Part shown: one piece after another, positions 9,482 to 18,604 of the stretch
Position numbering within the stretch: position 1 is the stretch's first letter
Layout: each line of letters begins with the position of its first letter
Position numbers and translations under genes: made by a program
The notes under the pieces: model-generated
Told to the model about the DNA's origin: nothing
Databases searched by the model: none
The model's input: the letters and a program-made list of their open reading frames with translations, nothing else
Source of the DNA: Bog-473 sp963781955
GTDB lineage: Bacteria > Actinomycetota > Acidimicrobiia > Acidimicrobiales > RAAP-2
Assembly: GCA_963781955.1 (NCBI GenBank)
Contig: CAWAHU010000001.1
Span: forward strand, 868,001-932,000
DNA: 64,000 nt
Reading direction: 5' to 3'

Positions 9482-11827
9482 TCAGAACCCGTCCATGCCG
9501 ACCATCGGGCGGTTGAGGTGTTGACCGCCCATGGAGCCGCGGAAAGGGGCGTCGCCGTAGGAGAACGTCCCGCCGTCGGCCGCCACGAACCAGTAGCCCT
9601 GTCCGTCGAGCGTGGATTGCATCGCCACGACGGGCTGGTTGAGGTGGATGTTGCCGGTCGAGCCGAAGAAGGGGGCGCCGAACGAGAAGACCCCGCCGTC
9701 GGACCCCACCAGCCAGTAACCGCCGGTCACCGGGTCGGCCGAGATCCCGACGATGGGTGCGTTGAGGGTCGTTCCGGTGAGGTCGCCACGTGGCGCGGCG
9801 TCCCCGAAGGCGAAGACGCGCCCGGTGGTGCTGACCTCCCAGTATCCGAGGCCGTCGGGCGAGGGTGCCATCCCTACGATGTCCTGGCGAGGTACGCCTG
9901 CGGTCGAGCCGAAGTAGCCGGCGTCGCCATAGGCGAAGATCCCCCCGTCGCGTGCCACGAGCCAGTAGCCCTTGCCGTCGGGGGTGGGCGCCATGCCCAC
10001 GACGGGCTGGTTCAGGCGCAGCGAGCCAGTCGACCCGTAGAACCCGGCGTCGCCGTACGCGAAGATGCCGCCGTCGGCCGCCGCCAGCCAGTACCCGCCT
10101 TGACCGGGGACCGCAGCCATCCCGACGACCGGCTGGTTCAGTGTGAGGCCCCCGGTGCTGCCGCAGAAGTCCTGGCCGAAGGCGAAGATCCCGCCGTCGG
10201 AGGCGACCGTGAGGTAGCCGTTCTGCGATGCGGCCGGCCGGTCACACGTGCTGAGGGGTGTGCCGCCCGACACGAAGCCCGTGAGCTGGGCGTCGTGGTG
10301 GAACTGGGGCCAGCCGCCCGGGGCGTCGGCGAGGCGCGCATCGGAGCCGGCCACCTCGAAGTGCTGCGCGACGCCCTGCACGTAGTTGCCGCCGGCCACG
10401 GCGAAATAGCCTGCAACCGAGATGCCGATGGAGCCATTGGCGTCGGCGGTCACCAGGGCGGCGTTCTGGAACCCGTACACGGCACCCGTGGGCGAGACGC
10501 CGCCGGAACCCGACCCGTCGTCGACGTGGGCGACCTCCTGGCCGGTCGGCCCGTCGAGGACGAAGAGTCCCTGGTCGGTGGGCACAATGACGTCCTGCGT
10601 GCCGTTGCCGGTCAGGTCGGCCGTGGTGACTGACCCGTAGACAGCCCCGGGCAGAGTCGTCTTCCAGATGGTGGCGCCGGTGGCCGCGTCGAGGGCCCAC
10701 ACCGTGCCGCTGTTCGGGCCCGTGACCGTGCCCTCCACCACAGCGAGGCGGCCGCCGCCCGTGACGTCGGCGAGCGCGGGGCTCCCGCCCGTGGTGCCGT
10801 CCACCTTCACGCTCCATGCCTGGTGGCACTTGGTGTCGTAGACCTTCACCGTGTCCTGGTCGCTGCCGTGCCAGTAGTTCCCGGTGCCGGTGGCGATGCC
10901 GTAGGCACCGCCCGTCAGGAAGGGTCCGACGGCCGGGGAGGAGTCGATCTCCTCGTCGGTGTCGGCGACGCATACCAGCCCGCCGTGTTGGTTGTATATG
11001 CGCAGGTGCCCTCCGTCGGCGTAGTGCTTCCCGTAGGCGAGGCCCGCGCTCGACGCGCCTCCCGCGACGAAGACGTCGGAGCCCGTGCCGTACAGGTTGC
11101 CGGCGGCGGCGGTTGAGAAGACGCTGTCGGCCGAGAACTGCGGCCACCCGGTAGCGGCGGAGCCGTCGCCTGCGTTGAGCGCGCTGGTCATCTGGCCGAG
11201 CGAGCCCCCCTCGACGATCGAGCCGCCGTTGGCGACGGGGAGCGACGCCTGGACGCCACCGTCGGGCGCCGCGTCCTCCGGCGGGTTGGTCACGACCTGG
11301 TTCCACAGCTCGGAGCCGCCCGGGCTGTAGGCGTAGTACCCGCCGTCGACCGGCGAGGCGGCGTTGCCGCCACCGAAGGCGAGCGTGCCGTTGGTGTTGA
11401 CCGACGCCGTCGAGTCGATCGGCGGGTTCCCCGGTACGCCGATCCCGTCGATGCCAACGGCTGGGGTGCCTCCCGAGGGTGTGACGGTGCATCCCTGGGC
11501 CGGGCCCACCGTGGCCCCGGTGGTGTTGCCCCACCCGGGGGCCACCGACCCGGTGGCGAGCGTCAGGCCGTAGAGGCGGCCTTGGCGGTCACCGAACTCG
11601 ACGGACGGCGTCCCGGCGTCGTCGAACGCCACCGGCGACGCCAGTGCCACGCCACAGGGAGCGTCGTTGAGGCGCACGCCCGCGCCAGCGTTCCAGGTCT
11701 CGCTGAGCGTGAGCGCTGCCGGCGCCGCGCTCACGCGGGTGGCGTCGGCCAGCTGGACGCCGGCCCCGGTTCCCGCCAGGAGCGCGGCGAGGAGTGTGAG
11801 TCGTGTCGTGACCAAGCCCGCGTTCAC
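9482..11827 (-). CDS. Secreted FG-GAP/PQQ-like propeller protein with six-fold C-terminal repeat
   Basis: 781 residues. A signal peptide runs from the GTG at 11827 (RLTLLAALLAGTGAGVQ) to an SAAPA-type cleavage region. Residues about 45-510 hold VCADTDEEIDSSPAV, GSPALADVTGGGRLAVVEG and VTTADLTGNGTQDVIVPTD, segments typical of FG-GAP or PQQ-type beta-propeller repeats. The last 270 residues are six copies of a 45-residue unit around DGGIFAYGDAGFYGSTG. An AAAGGA site precedes the start. The frame is open to 12388, but that extension opposes a divergent gene and precedes the signal peptide. A role as an exported cell-surface protein is likely; no catalytic residues were recognised. Confidence 0.8.
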   Translation of the reverse strand: MNAGLVTTRLTLLAALLAGTGAGVQLADATRVSAAPAALTLSETWNAGAGVRLNDAPCGVALASPVAFDDAGTPSVEFGDRQGRLYGLTLATGSVAPGWGNTTGATVGPAQGCTVTPSGGTPAVGIDGIGVPGNPPIDSTASVNTNGTLAFGGGNAASPVDGGYYAYSPGGSELWNQVVTNPPEDAAPDGGVQASLPVANGGSIVEGGSLGQMTSALNAGDGSAATGWPQFSADSVFSTAAAGNLYGTGSDVFVAGGASSAGLAYGKHYADGGHLRIYNQHGGLVCVADTDEEIDSSPAVGPFLTGGAYGIATGTGNYWHGSDQDTVKVYDTKCHQAWSVKVDGTTGGSPALADVTGGGRLAVVEGTVTGPNSGTVWALDAATGATIWKTTLPGAVYGSVTTADLTGNGTQDVIVPTDQGLFVLDGPTGQEVAHVDDGSGSGGVSPTGAVYGFQNAALVTADANGSIGISVAGYFAVAGGNYVQGVAQHFEVAGSDARLADAPGGWPQFHHDAQLTGFVSGGTPLSTCDRPAASQNGYLTVASDGGIFAFGQDFCGSTGGLTLNQPVVGMAAVPGQGGYWLAAADGGIFAYGDAGFYGSTGSLRLNQPVVGMAPTPDGKGYWLVARDGGIFAYGDAGYFGSTAGVPRQDIVGMAPSPDGLGYWEVSTTGRVFAFGDAAPRGDLTGTTLNAPIVGISADPVTGGYWLVGSDGGVFSFGAPFFGSTGNIHLNQPVVAMQSTLDGQGYWFVAADGGTFSYGDAPFRGSMGGQHLNRPMVGMDGF
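9485..10240 (-). repeat. Six tandem 45-residue GYWxVAxDGGIFxFGDA repeats
   Basis: Six protein repeats encoded head to tail. Each has a GYW or GYL start, an acidic DGGIFAYGDA-like core, F(Y/F)GSTG and LNxPVVGM. The fourth copy is the most divergent (TTGRVFAFGDAAPRGDLTG). The same unit occurs six times at 17752-18520 in an unrelated protein. The spacing suggests a closed six-bladed domain (inference). Confidence 0.85.
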
Positions 11828-11938
11828 TACGTTCGAAGGTCCTTTCCCGGCGCCGTCTCGACGCGCGACCCTAACGGGTCGTCCTCGCCGGTGGCACCCC
11901 ACCCCCGTTGGTCGGGGCGGCCGGTAGCATCGTGCGGC

Positions 11939-12967
11939 GTGCCCGCTGCTCCACCTCCCCCCGAAGGCGACGAGCAGTCCGGGGATGCCGACGGACACGT
12001 GGGGAACCGAGGTGCTGCGGACGGCACCGGGGTCCTGCCGGCACCCGAGGACCGAGCGCGCGCTGCGGCCGCGCTGCGCGCCGCCTTCACCCGGCTGGCG
12101 CCGCAGGGGAGCGATGCCTGGAACTTCCAGGCTGCCTTCACCCACCTCGGCGATCGCTACGGCCCGTACCACCCCGGCGCGTCCGCCCTCTCGGACGCCC
12201 TGGACGCCGAGTCGCGGACCGCGGCGCGGCGCGGCGGTCGCCTCGAGCGCTTCCGCACGGGCCGCGCCGGGGCGGGGCGCGTGCCCGAGTCCGACCACAC
12301 GGAGCTCGATGAGGCCATGGGCCACGTGGTCGAGGCCTTCCGCTTCCTCTCCGCCCGGGTGGCGACGCTCGAAGCGCGCCTGGCTCACGAGGACCGCCCG
12401 GTCGAGGGCGCAGCCTGGCTCGTGCCCGCACGGGAGCTCGGGGGGTGGTCAGGACCGGTGGCGGCGCACGTGCTGGCCCGCACCCCAGGCGGCACCATCG
12501 TGCATGCCGACTGCGGCGAGGGATCCCTCCTGAGGGAGCTGACCAGCAAGGGGGCCGCGGCGCACGGCGTGGAGCCGCGGGGTGCGGTGGCGTTGCGGGC
12601 GCTCGAGCACGGCTGGTCGGTGACGATCGCAGAGGCGTCCGAGCACCTGGCCTCGGTGGCCGAGGGTTCGCTGGGGGGCGTCGTGCTGAGCGGCGCGGTC
12701 GACCGCCTCCCGCTGCACGCCTTGCTGCCGCTCCTCACCCGGTGCCGGGTCGTATTGGCCCGGGGGGCGCCGCTCGTCGTGGTGTCGGAGTACGCATCCG
12801 CCGACCGGCGGGACGCTCCGGCGTGCGACCTGGTGGACGGCCGGCCCCTCCACGAGGCGACCTGGGAGCTGCTGCTGACGCGGAGCGGATTCGACGAGGT
12901 GGCACCGCTGGCGGACGGGACGGGAGGTGACGGTCGCTTCGCCCTCGCCGCGGTCACCCCTTCGTGA
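11939..12967 (+). CDS. SAM-methyltransferase-like protein with helical N-terminus (paralogue B)
   Basis: 342 residues from a GTG at 11939, the same length as the gene at 5160 and with the same plan. It has a proline- and acid-rich start (PPPPEGDEQ), a helical section with DHTELDEAMGHVVEAFRFL, then a methyltransferase-like half with GGTIVHADCGEGSLLRELTS at motif I and LGGVVLSGAVDRLP matching VVLSGVVEGM of paralogue A. The next gene starts inside its stop codon (GTGA). It is divergent from the secreted protein at 9482-11827 across about 110 bases that should hold both promoters. The degenerate motif I leaves enzymatic activity open. Confidence 0.7.
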   Translation: MPAAPPPPEGDEQSGDADGHVGNRGAADGTGVLPAPEDRARAAAALRAAFTRLAPQGSDAWNFQAAFTHLGDRYGPYHPGASALSDALDAESRTAARRGGRLERFRTGRAGAGRVPESDHTELDEAMGHVVEAFRFLSARVATLEARLAHEDRPVEGAAWLVPARELGGWSGPVAAHVLARTPGGTIVHADCGEGSLLRELTSKGAAAHGVEPRGAVALRALEHGWSVTIAEASEHLASVAEGSLGGVVLSGAVDRLPLHALLPLLTRCRVVLARGAPLVVVSEYASADRRDAPACDLVDGRPLHEATWELLLTRSGFDEVAPLADGTGGDGRFALAAVTPS

Positions 12968-14052
12968 GCGCCATCCACCACTTCGTCCCCGTACTGCACC
13001 GCGGCGATGCCGTCGGCCGTCACACCTTGCGCCTGCGGGAGGCCACGCGAGCGCGTGACTTCCGATCGGAGATCTACGTCGACACGGTTGACCCCGACAC
13101 GGAGGACGAGACGCTGCCCGTCCTGTCATACCCGGACTCGGCCGGCCAGGGCGACGTCGTCGTCTACCAGTTCGCCACCGCGTCCGCGATGGCGCCATGG
13201 CTGGCGAGCCGTTCTGAGACGCTCGTGGTGAACTACCACAACATCACGCCGCCCGAGCTCATGGCGCCGTGGGACAACCATCTCGCGCTCGGGCAGTTGC
13301 GGGCTCAGGGTGATCTGCGGCTGTTGGCGCCGCGCGCCACGCTGGCGGTGGCCGACTCCGTCTACAACGAGGCGCACCTGATCGACGCGGGCTTCGCCAC
13401 CACAGCGGTGGTCGCGCCCTCGGCGGCACTCGAGGCCGGCGCGGGCCCGGACGGGGCGGGACCACGGCCCGCCGTGGCGCCTCGCCTCGGTGGCAGGTGG
13501 CTCGCCGTCGGGCGCGTGTCGCCGAACAAGGCCCTGGAGAGCACCGTCGCCGCGCTGGCGGTGGCGCGCGCCCACTCCGACGCAGAGGCCACCCTGCGCA
13601 TCGTGGGCAAGGCGGCGACCGCCTCCTACGACGGGGCCTTGCACCGCTACGTGGCCGAGCTGGGCCTGGGCGACGCCGTGCACTTCACCGGGCACGCCGG
13701 CGACACGGCCGTGGCCGCGGCCTACCGGGCGGCCGACGTGCTGGTCGTGACCTCCGAGCACGAGGGCTTCTGCGTGCCGGTGGTCGAGGCGATGGCGGCG
13801 GGGCTGCCCGTGGTGGCCTTCGACCAGGGTGCCGTCCCCGAGGTGCTGGGCGGTGCCGGCGTCCTGGTGGTCGACAAGGATCCCTACGCCCTGGCCGGCT
13901 CCATCGCGGCGCTGCTGGCGGACAGCGGTCGTCGGGCCGCACTGGGCGAGGCGGGGCGGGACCGACTGGGGGAGCTCGACCTGGGGTCCGCGGCCGATCG
14001 GTTCGTGCGCCTGCTCGAACCGCTGGCGTCGCCCGGCCCGCGGCGGTCGTGA
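12964..14052 (+). CDS. Glycosyltransferase family 4-like (HQFVP group, copy 2)
   Basis: 362 residues; the GTG overlaps the upstream stop by 4 bases. The N-terminus AIHHFVPVLHRGDAVGRHTL is the local signature. VVNYHNITPPELMAPWDNHL is shared almost word for word with copies 3 and 4. The C-terminal domain starts RWLAVGRVSPNKALESTVAAL, and EHEGFCVPVVEAMAAG is the EX7E motif. A short Gly/Pro-rich linker near residues 160-175 joins the two domains. It is part of a methyltransferase-GT-GT run with overlapping stop and start codons at both junctions. Confidence 0.87.
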   Translation: MSAIHHFVPVLHRGDAVGRHTLRLREATRARDFRSEIYVDTVDPDTEDETLPVLSYPDSAGQGDVVVYQFATASAMAPWLASRSETLVVNYHNITPPELMAPWDNHLALGQLRAQGDLRLLAPRATLAVADSVYNEAHLIDAGFATTAVVAPSAALEAGAGPDGAGPRPAVAPRLGGRWLAVGRVSPNKALESTVAALAVARAHSDAEATLRIVGKAATASYDGALHRYVAELGLGDAVHFTGHAGDTAVAAAYRAADVLVVTSEHEGFCVPVVEAMAAGLPVVAFDQGAVPEVLGGAGVLVVDKDPYALAGSIAALLADSGRRAALGEAGRDRLGELDLGSAADRFVRLLEPLASPGPRRS

Positions 14053-15188
14053 GCGCCGTCCACCAGTTCGTCCCCATGCTGCACCGGGCCGACGCGGTCG
14101 GCCGGCACACGCTGCGGCTGCGCGACGTCCTGTTGGGGCGGGGGATCGAGTCTCGGATCTACGTCGACCTGGTCGACCCCGAGACCGAGTCCGAGACCCG
14201 GCGCTACACCCGGTACGCCGACGAGGCCGCACCGGGCGACGTGCTCGTCTATCAGTTCGCCACCGCCTCGGACATCGCGGGCTGGCTCGCCGGGCGGTCC
14301 GAGGCGCTCGTCGTCAACTACCACAACATCACACCGCCCGAGCACTACGCGGCCTGGGACAACGCCCTGGCGCGCCACCAGCTGCGGGCCCAGGGCGAGT
14401 TGCAGGCCCTGGCCGGACGCGCCGTGCTGGGCCTGGCCGTGTCCTCCTTCAACGAGATGGAGCTGCGCCGGGCCGGGTTCGGGCGGACGGCGGCGGTCCC
14501 GCCGGTTGCCATCCTGCCGATCACCATGCTGCCGATCACCATGCTGCCGACCGCCGTGCTCGCGACTTCCGGTTCGGCCCCCACGCCCGCGCCCACCGCG
14601 CTCGAAGGCGTGGAGGGGGCCACCGACGGTGCGCGGAGGGGTGGGACCCGTTGGCTCAGCGTGGGGCGGCTGGCTCCCAACAAGGCGATCGAGGATGCGC
14701 TGGCGGCGCTCCTGGTTGCCCGGGCGCACGGCGACGAGGGCGCTGAGCTCGAGGTCGTCGGGCGCCCCGTCGTCCCCTCCTACACAGCGGCGCTCCGCCA
14801 GTACGCCGACGAGCTGGGCCTGCGCGGTGCCGTGGCGTTCCGTGGCGCGCTGAGCGACGAGGAGCTGGCCGCGTCCCTGGCGCGCGCCGACGTGCTCGTC
14901 GTGACTTCGCGCCACGAGGGCTTCGGCGTGCCGGTGCTCGAGGCGATGGCGAGCGGCGTCCCCGTGGTGGCCAACGACGCCGGGGCGTTGCGCGAGGTGG
15001 TGGGCGAGGGGGGCGTTCTGGTCGACGCGGGCGACCCCTATGCGCTGGCCGGTGCGGTCGGGCGCGTGCGGCACGACGCGGAGCTGCGTCGGGCGTTGGC
15101 CCAAGGGGCGGCGCGGCGTCTGGCCGCCCTCGACCTGGGCTCCGCGGGCGACCGCGTGGCGGACCTGCTCGTCGACCTCGCCGGCTGA
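14049..15188 (+). CDS. Glycosyltransferase family 4-like (HQFVP group, copy 3)
   Basis: 379 residues from a GTG overlapping the previous stop. Signature AVHQFVPMLHRADAVGRHTL, VVNYHNITPPEHYAAWDNAL, donor-domain start RWLSVGRLAPNKAIEDALAAL and EX7E motif RHEGFGVPVLEAMASG. The interdomain linker is longer than in copy 2 and contains a tandem LPITM repeat from a 15-bp minisatellite, followed by a Pro/Ala-rich stretch. It probably arose by tandem duplication with copy 2. It is the last gene on this strand before a converging fourth copy seven bases away. Confidence 0.87.
   Translation: MSAVHQFVPMLHRADAVGRHTLRLRDVLLGRGIESRIYVDLVDPETESETRRYTRYADEAAPGDVLVYQFATASDIAGWLAGRSEALVVNYHNITPPEHYAAWDNALARHQLRAQGELQALAGRAVLGLAVSSFNEMELRRAGFGRTAAVPPVAILPITMLPITMLPTAVLATSGSAPTPAPTALEGVEGATDGARRGGTRWLSVGRLAPNKAIEDALAALLVARAHGDEGAELEVVGRPVVPSYTAALRQYADELGLRGAVAFRGALSDEELAASLARADVLVVTSRHEGFGVPVLEAMASGVPVVANDAGALREVVGEGGVLVDAGDPYALAGAVGRVRHDAELRRALAQGAARRLAALDLGSAGDRVADLLVDLAG
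14514..14558 (+). repeat. 15-bp tandem repeat inside a glycosyltransferase gene
   Basis: Two perfect copies of CTGCCGATCACCATG and a third degenerate copy (CTGCCGACCGCCGTG). The period is a multiple of three, so each copy adds five residues (LPITM) to the interdomain linker without a frame change. Confidence 0.9.
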
Positions 15189-15195
15189 GGCGCGC

Positions 15196-16275
15196 TCAGG
15201 CGCCGACGGCCTGCTGGACGAGCGAGACGAAGCGCTGCGTCGACGCGGCGAGGTCGAACGACGCGGCGCGCTCGGTGCCCGCGGCGGCGAGCACCGAGCG
15301 GAGCACGGGGTCCCCCAGCACGCGGCCGACGGCGGCGGCGAAGCGCACCGGGGACTTGTCGGGGAGGAGCAGGCCGGCTGGGCCGACCGTCTCGGGTACC
15401 GCGGTGACTCCGTAGGCGACGATGGGCACGCCGTGGCCCATGGCCTCGGCCAGAGGGACGCAGAATCCCTCGTGGTCCGAGGCGCAGACGAAGACGTCGG
15501 CTGCCCGGTAATAGGACTCGAGCTCGGCGCCGGTCACCGAACCGGACAGGAAGGCGGCATCGGCCAAACCCAGGTCGTCGATGAACGCCCGCAGCGCCCG
15601 CTCGTAGGTCTCGCCGAGCGGCGACCCCACCATGTGGAGCCGCGCCGCGGGATCGTCGGTGCGACGTAGGACGTCGAGCATCTTGACCAGGTCGTGCGGG
15701 GCCTTGTGAGGAGAGATCTTCCCCACGTAGAGCAAGTCGGCTCCGCCCAGCCGCTCCTTGCGGCGCGCCAACGAGTCGGAGAGCGCGACGTCCGGCTCGT
15801 CGCTCTTCGCGTGCATGTCGATGAGGAGGGGGACGACCGCGGTGCCCCTGTAGCCGAGTGCGAGCAGCTCGGACTCGTTGAACGCGGAGTCGGCGACCGC
15901 GAAGCGGCTCTGTGGTGCCAAGCGCGCCAGTTGCGTGCGCCCCAGCGCGACCTCGTAGGCAACCGCCGGCTCCCAGTCGCGCAGCAGCTCGGCAGGCGTG
16001 ATGTTGTGGTAGTTCACGAGCTTCGGCTCGCTGCGCGCGGCCAGGATGTCGTAGACGGGGCTGCCGATGGAGGCCTGGTAGAGCAACCAACGGTCGCGCC
16101 CGGCGCGTCCCAGCTCGATCACGGGGCGCCCCTCGTGCGCCACGTCGGCCGTGTGGCTGCCGTAGTAGATGTCGGAGTCGATACCCACCCCACGCAGGCC
16201 GTTGCGCAGGTTCACCGTGTGCACCCCGATGGCGTCGCGGCTGGCGAGCGACGGTATGACCTGGTCGACTCGCAC
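15196..16275 (-). CDS. Glycosyltransferase family 4-like (HQFVP group, copy 4)
   Basis: 359 residues from a GTG at 16275. The N-terminus QVIPSLASRDAIGVHTVNLR is a diverged form of the local signature, and KLVNYHNITPAELLRDW matches copies 2 and 3. The donor domain begins DLLYVGKISPHKAPHDLVKML, and DHEGFCVPLAEAMGHG is the EX7E motif. It faces copy 3 tail to tail and is divergent from the SpoIID protein, with about 90 bases between the starts. The frame is open to 16803 upstream, but that part runs antisense through the SpoIID gene. Confidence 0.87.
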   Translation of the reverse strand: MRVDQVIPSLASRDAIGVHTVNLRNGLRGVGIDSDIYYGSHTADVAHEGRPVIELGRAGRDRWLLYQASIGSPVYDILAARSEPKLVNYHNITPAELLRDWEPAVAYEVALGRTQLARLAPQSRFAVADSAFNESELLALGYRGTAVVPLLIDMHAKSDEPDVALSDSLARRKERLGGADLLYVGKISPHKAPHDLVKMLDVLRRTDDPAARLHMVGSPLGETYERALRAFIDDLGLADAAFLSGSVTGAELESYYRAADVFVCASDHEGFCVPLAEAMGHGVPIVAYGVTAVPETVGPAGLLLPDKSPVRFAAAVGRVLGDPVLRSVLAAAGTERAASFDLAASTQRFVSLVQQAVGA

Positions 16276-16363
16276 GGCGGTGCAGTGTACCGGTGCACCG
16301 CTCACCCCGATTGCGCCACCATGCACCGGCTCGGCCGGCGTGAACCGGTACGATCGGCTGATC

Positions 16364-18529
16364 GTGTCGGAGCAGATTCTCGCCGCGCGCACGCGTTCTC
16401 GCCTTCGCCGTCCGCCTGCCACGCTCACCGCACTCGCCCTCGTCTTCACGCTGGGAGTGTCCGCCGCCCTGTTCGGGACGGCGTCACCTGCGTCGGCCGA
16501 TCTCAGCGCTCCGGACCGGCCGTCGGTGCCGGCGTTGAACCCGTCCATCCAGGCGCACGCCTTGCCTCCTGACTCGACCGACGTGCAGGTCGCCATGACC
16601 GAGAACAACGGCCTGGACGTCATCGTCGCGTCGTCGGGCGGCGTGTCGGCGCCCGGAGTACCCAGCGCACCGGCCGTCCGATTCCAACAGACAGCGGGGA
16701 CATGGGCTGTCGAGACCGGTTCGGGCTGTGCGGGCCCGTGGACCCAGGTCTTGGCGAACCAGACGACCCCCACGGCGTCACCGGCCGGGGGCGGACTCCT
16801 CACGTTGTGCGTCGCGAGCTACAGCCCGACCGTCCACGGCAGGTTGACGGCCCTCTACAACTCGGCCGGTCAAGCGAGGACGGTCAACACGCTGCCGCTC
16901 GAGCAGTACGTGGCGGACACGGTGCCCGGGGAGTCGCCGTCGGGCTGGGGCAGCCTGGGTGGTCCCGGTCCCCAGGGCCAGGCCTGGGGCTTCCAGGAGC
17001 TCGAGGCCCAGGCGGTGGCCGTCCGCTCCTATGTGTTGGCGAGCCCGGGCGGCTACGGCGGCTATGCCGACACCTGCGATCTCACGTGCCAGACATACCG
17101 CGGCACCGAGTACGAGACAGGGACGAGCGTGGCCGCCGCCGACGGCACCGCGGGCCAGGTGATGGTCATGCCCGGCGGCCAGATCGCCGCCACCGAGTAC
17201 TCCGCTTCGACAGGCGGGTACACCTCGAGCTCGAACCAACAGTCACCGTTCAACGCGGTGCCCGACGACGGCGACGCCGTGTGCGTCACGAACGCCTGCA
17301 ACCCCAATCACACCTGGACGACGTCAGTGAGCTACGCCACCATCGAAACCACCTGGCCGCAGATCGGGACCTTCACCGGCTTCGGCGGCGCCGTCGTCGA
17401 TCCCGGCCACCCGTACGACGCCCCATACGGGCGGGTGGACACCATCACGCTCGACGGAACGCTCGTTCCGGGGGGTCTCACCATCCCGGGAACCCAGTTC
17501 TCTGCCAACCTGGGCCTCAAGTCCGACCTCTTCTCGGTGACCGGGATCAATGGCAGTTCGGTGTCCATCGTCGGCCAGGGGTGGGGTCACGGTATCGGGA
17601 TGGGTCAGTGGGGCGCGCTGGGTTACGCCATCGGTCAGGACAACGGCCAGGGCAATTGGAGCTATGCGCAGATCGTGAATCACTACTACGGACCCGCGCA
17701 ACTGGGCGGCCTTCCGGGCGCGAGCTCGATCGGCGGCCGGCCCAGCGGCGGTGTGGGCGGCTACTGGGTCAACGCGGGGGACGGCGGCATCTTCAGCTTC
17801 GGCAACGCGCAGTTCTTCGGCAGCACCGGCGGCATGCGGCTCAACATGCCCGTCGTGGGGATTGGCTCCACCCGTGATGCCGGCGGCTACTGGGAGGTGG
17901 CGTCCGACGGTGGCGTGTTCAGCTTCGGTGACGCCCAGTTCCATGGCAGCACCGGGTCGATCCGCCTGAACCGGCCGATGGTGGGCATGGCGGTGACGCC
18001 CGACGGCGGCGGGTACTGGCTGGTGGCCTCGGACGGTGGCATCTTCGCCTACGGCGACGCCAATTTCTACGGGAGCACGGGCAGCCTCGTGCTCAACAAG
18101 CCCGTGATCGGGATGGTCCCGACCCACGACGGCGGGGGCTACTGGCTCATCGCGTCGGACGGCGGCCTGTTCGCCTTCGGCGACGCCGGGTTCTACGGCT
18201 CGCTGGGCTCGGCCCCGCCCGCCTCGCCCATCGTGGGTGTGGCGCCGACGCCCGACGGGGGCGGCTACTGGATGCTCGAGTCCGGCGGAACGGTGCACGC
18301 CTTCGGTGACGCCCCGGCGGTGGGGCTCGCGGCGGCCTCGCCCGGCCTTTCCGGCCGCGCCAGCCCGATGGTGGCCCTCGCCGGCGACTTCTCGGGTCAG
18401 GGCTTCGACGCCGTCGACGCCGGCGGGCAGGTCTTCGCCTACGGCGACGCCCCCTACTTCGGCGACGTGTCCACCGCGGTCAGCGGGTACACGGGGCACG
18501 CCGTCGGCATCGCCGCCACGCCCGGCTGA
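16364..18529 (+). CDS. Secreted SpoIID/LytB-domain protein with six-fold C-terminal repeat
   Basis: About 721 residues. A basic start and hydrophobic segment (LTALALVFTLGVSAALF) end in an ASADL cleavage region. The SpoIID domain lies near residues 170-460: TLPLEQYVADTVPGESP carries the Glu aligned with the catalytic residue of SpoIID peptidoglycan lytic transglycosylases, followed by AQAVAVRSYVLAS and WGHGIGMGQWGALGYA. The last 260 residues are six copies of the GYWxVAxDGG unit also found at 9482. The GTG at 16364 was chosen; a GTG at 16340 is an in-frame alternative. Likely role: remodelling cell-wall glycan outside the membrane, with the repeat acting as a surface module (inference). Confidence 0.85.
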   Translation: MSEQILAARTRSRLRRPPATLTALALVFTLGVSAALFGTASPASADLSAPDRPSVPALNPSIQAHALPPDSTDVQVAMTENNGLDVIVASSGGVSAPGVPSAPAVRFQQTAGTWAVETGSGCAGPWTQVLANQTTPTASPAGGGLLTLCVASYSPTVHGRLTALYNSAGQARTVNTLPLEQYVADTVPGESPSGWGSLGGPGPQGQAWGFQELEAQAVAVRSYVLASPGGYGGYADTCDLTCQTYRGTEYETGTSVAAADGTAGQVMVMPGGQIAATEYSASTGGYTSSSNQQSPFNAVPDDGDAVCVTNACNPNHTWTTSVSYATIETTWPQIGTFTGFGGAVVDPGHPYDAPYGRVDTITLDGTLVPGGLTIPGTQFSANLGLKSDLFSVTGINGSSVSIVGQGWGHGIGMGQWGALGYAIGQDNGQGNWSYAQIVNHYYGPAQLGGLPGASSIGGRPSGGVGGYWVNAGDGGIFSFGNAQFFGSTGGMRLNMPVVGIGSTRDAGGYWEVASDGGVFSFGDAQFHGSTGSIRLNRPMVGMAVTPDGGGYWLVASDGGIFAYGDANFYGSTGSLVLNKPVIGMVPTHDGGGYWLIASDGGLFAFGDAGFYGSLGSAPPASPIVGVAPTPDGGGYWMLESGGTVHAFGDAPAVGLAAASPGLSGRASPMVALAGDFSGQGFDAVDAGGQVFAYGDAPYFGDVSTAVSGYTGHAVGIAATPG
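17752..18520 (+). repeat. Six tandem GYWxVAxDGGIFxFGDA repeats
   Basis: Six copies of the same 43-47 residue unit as at 9485-10240. The first four are close to consensus (DGGIFAYGDANFYGSTG, LNKPVIGM); the last two are degenerate (SGGTVHAFGDA, AGGQVFAYGDAPYFG). The copy number matches the other protein although the N-terminal domains are unrelated. Confidence 0.85.
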
Positions 18530-18604
18530 GCCGCCACGCCCGGCCAGCCGTCCGCGAGGCCAGCCGTCACCGCGGCGCGGACCGGGCGGCGGGAAGGGAC
18601 CGCC

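Noticed and set aside
9482..12388. Longer start for the propeller protein at 12388
   Set aside because: The extension precedes a clear signal peptide and runs antisense to the divergent gene at 11939.
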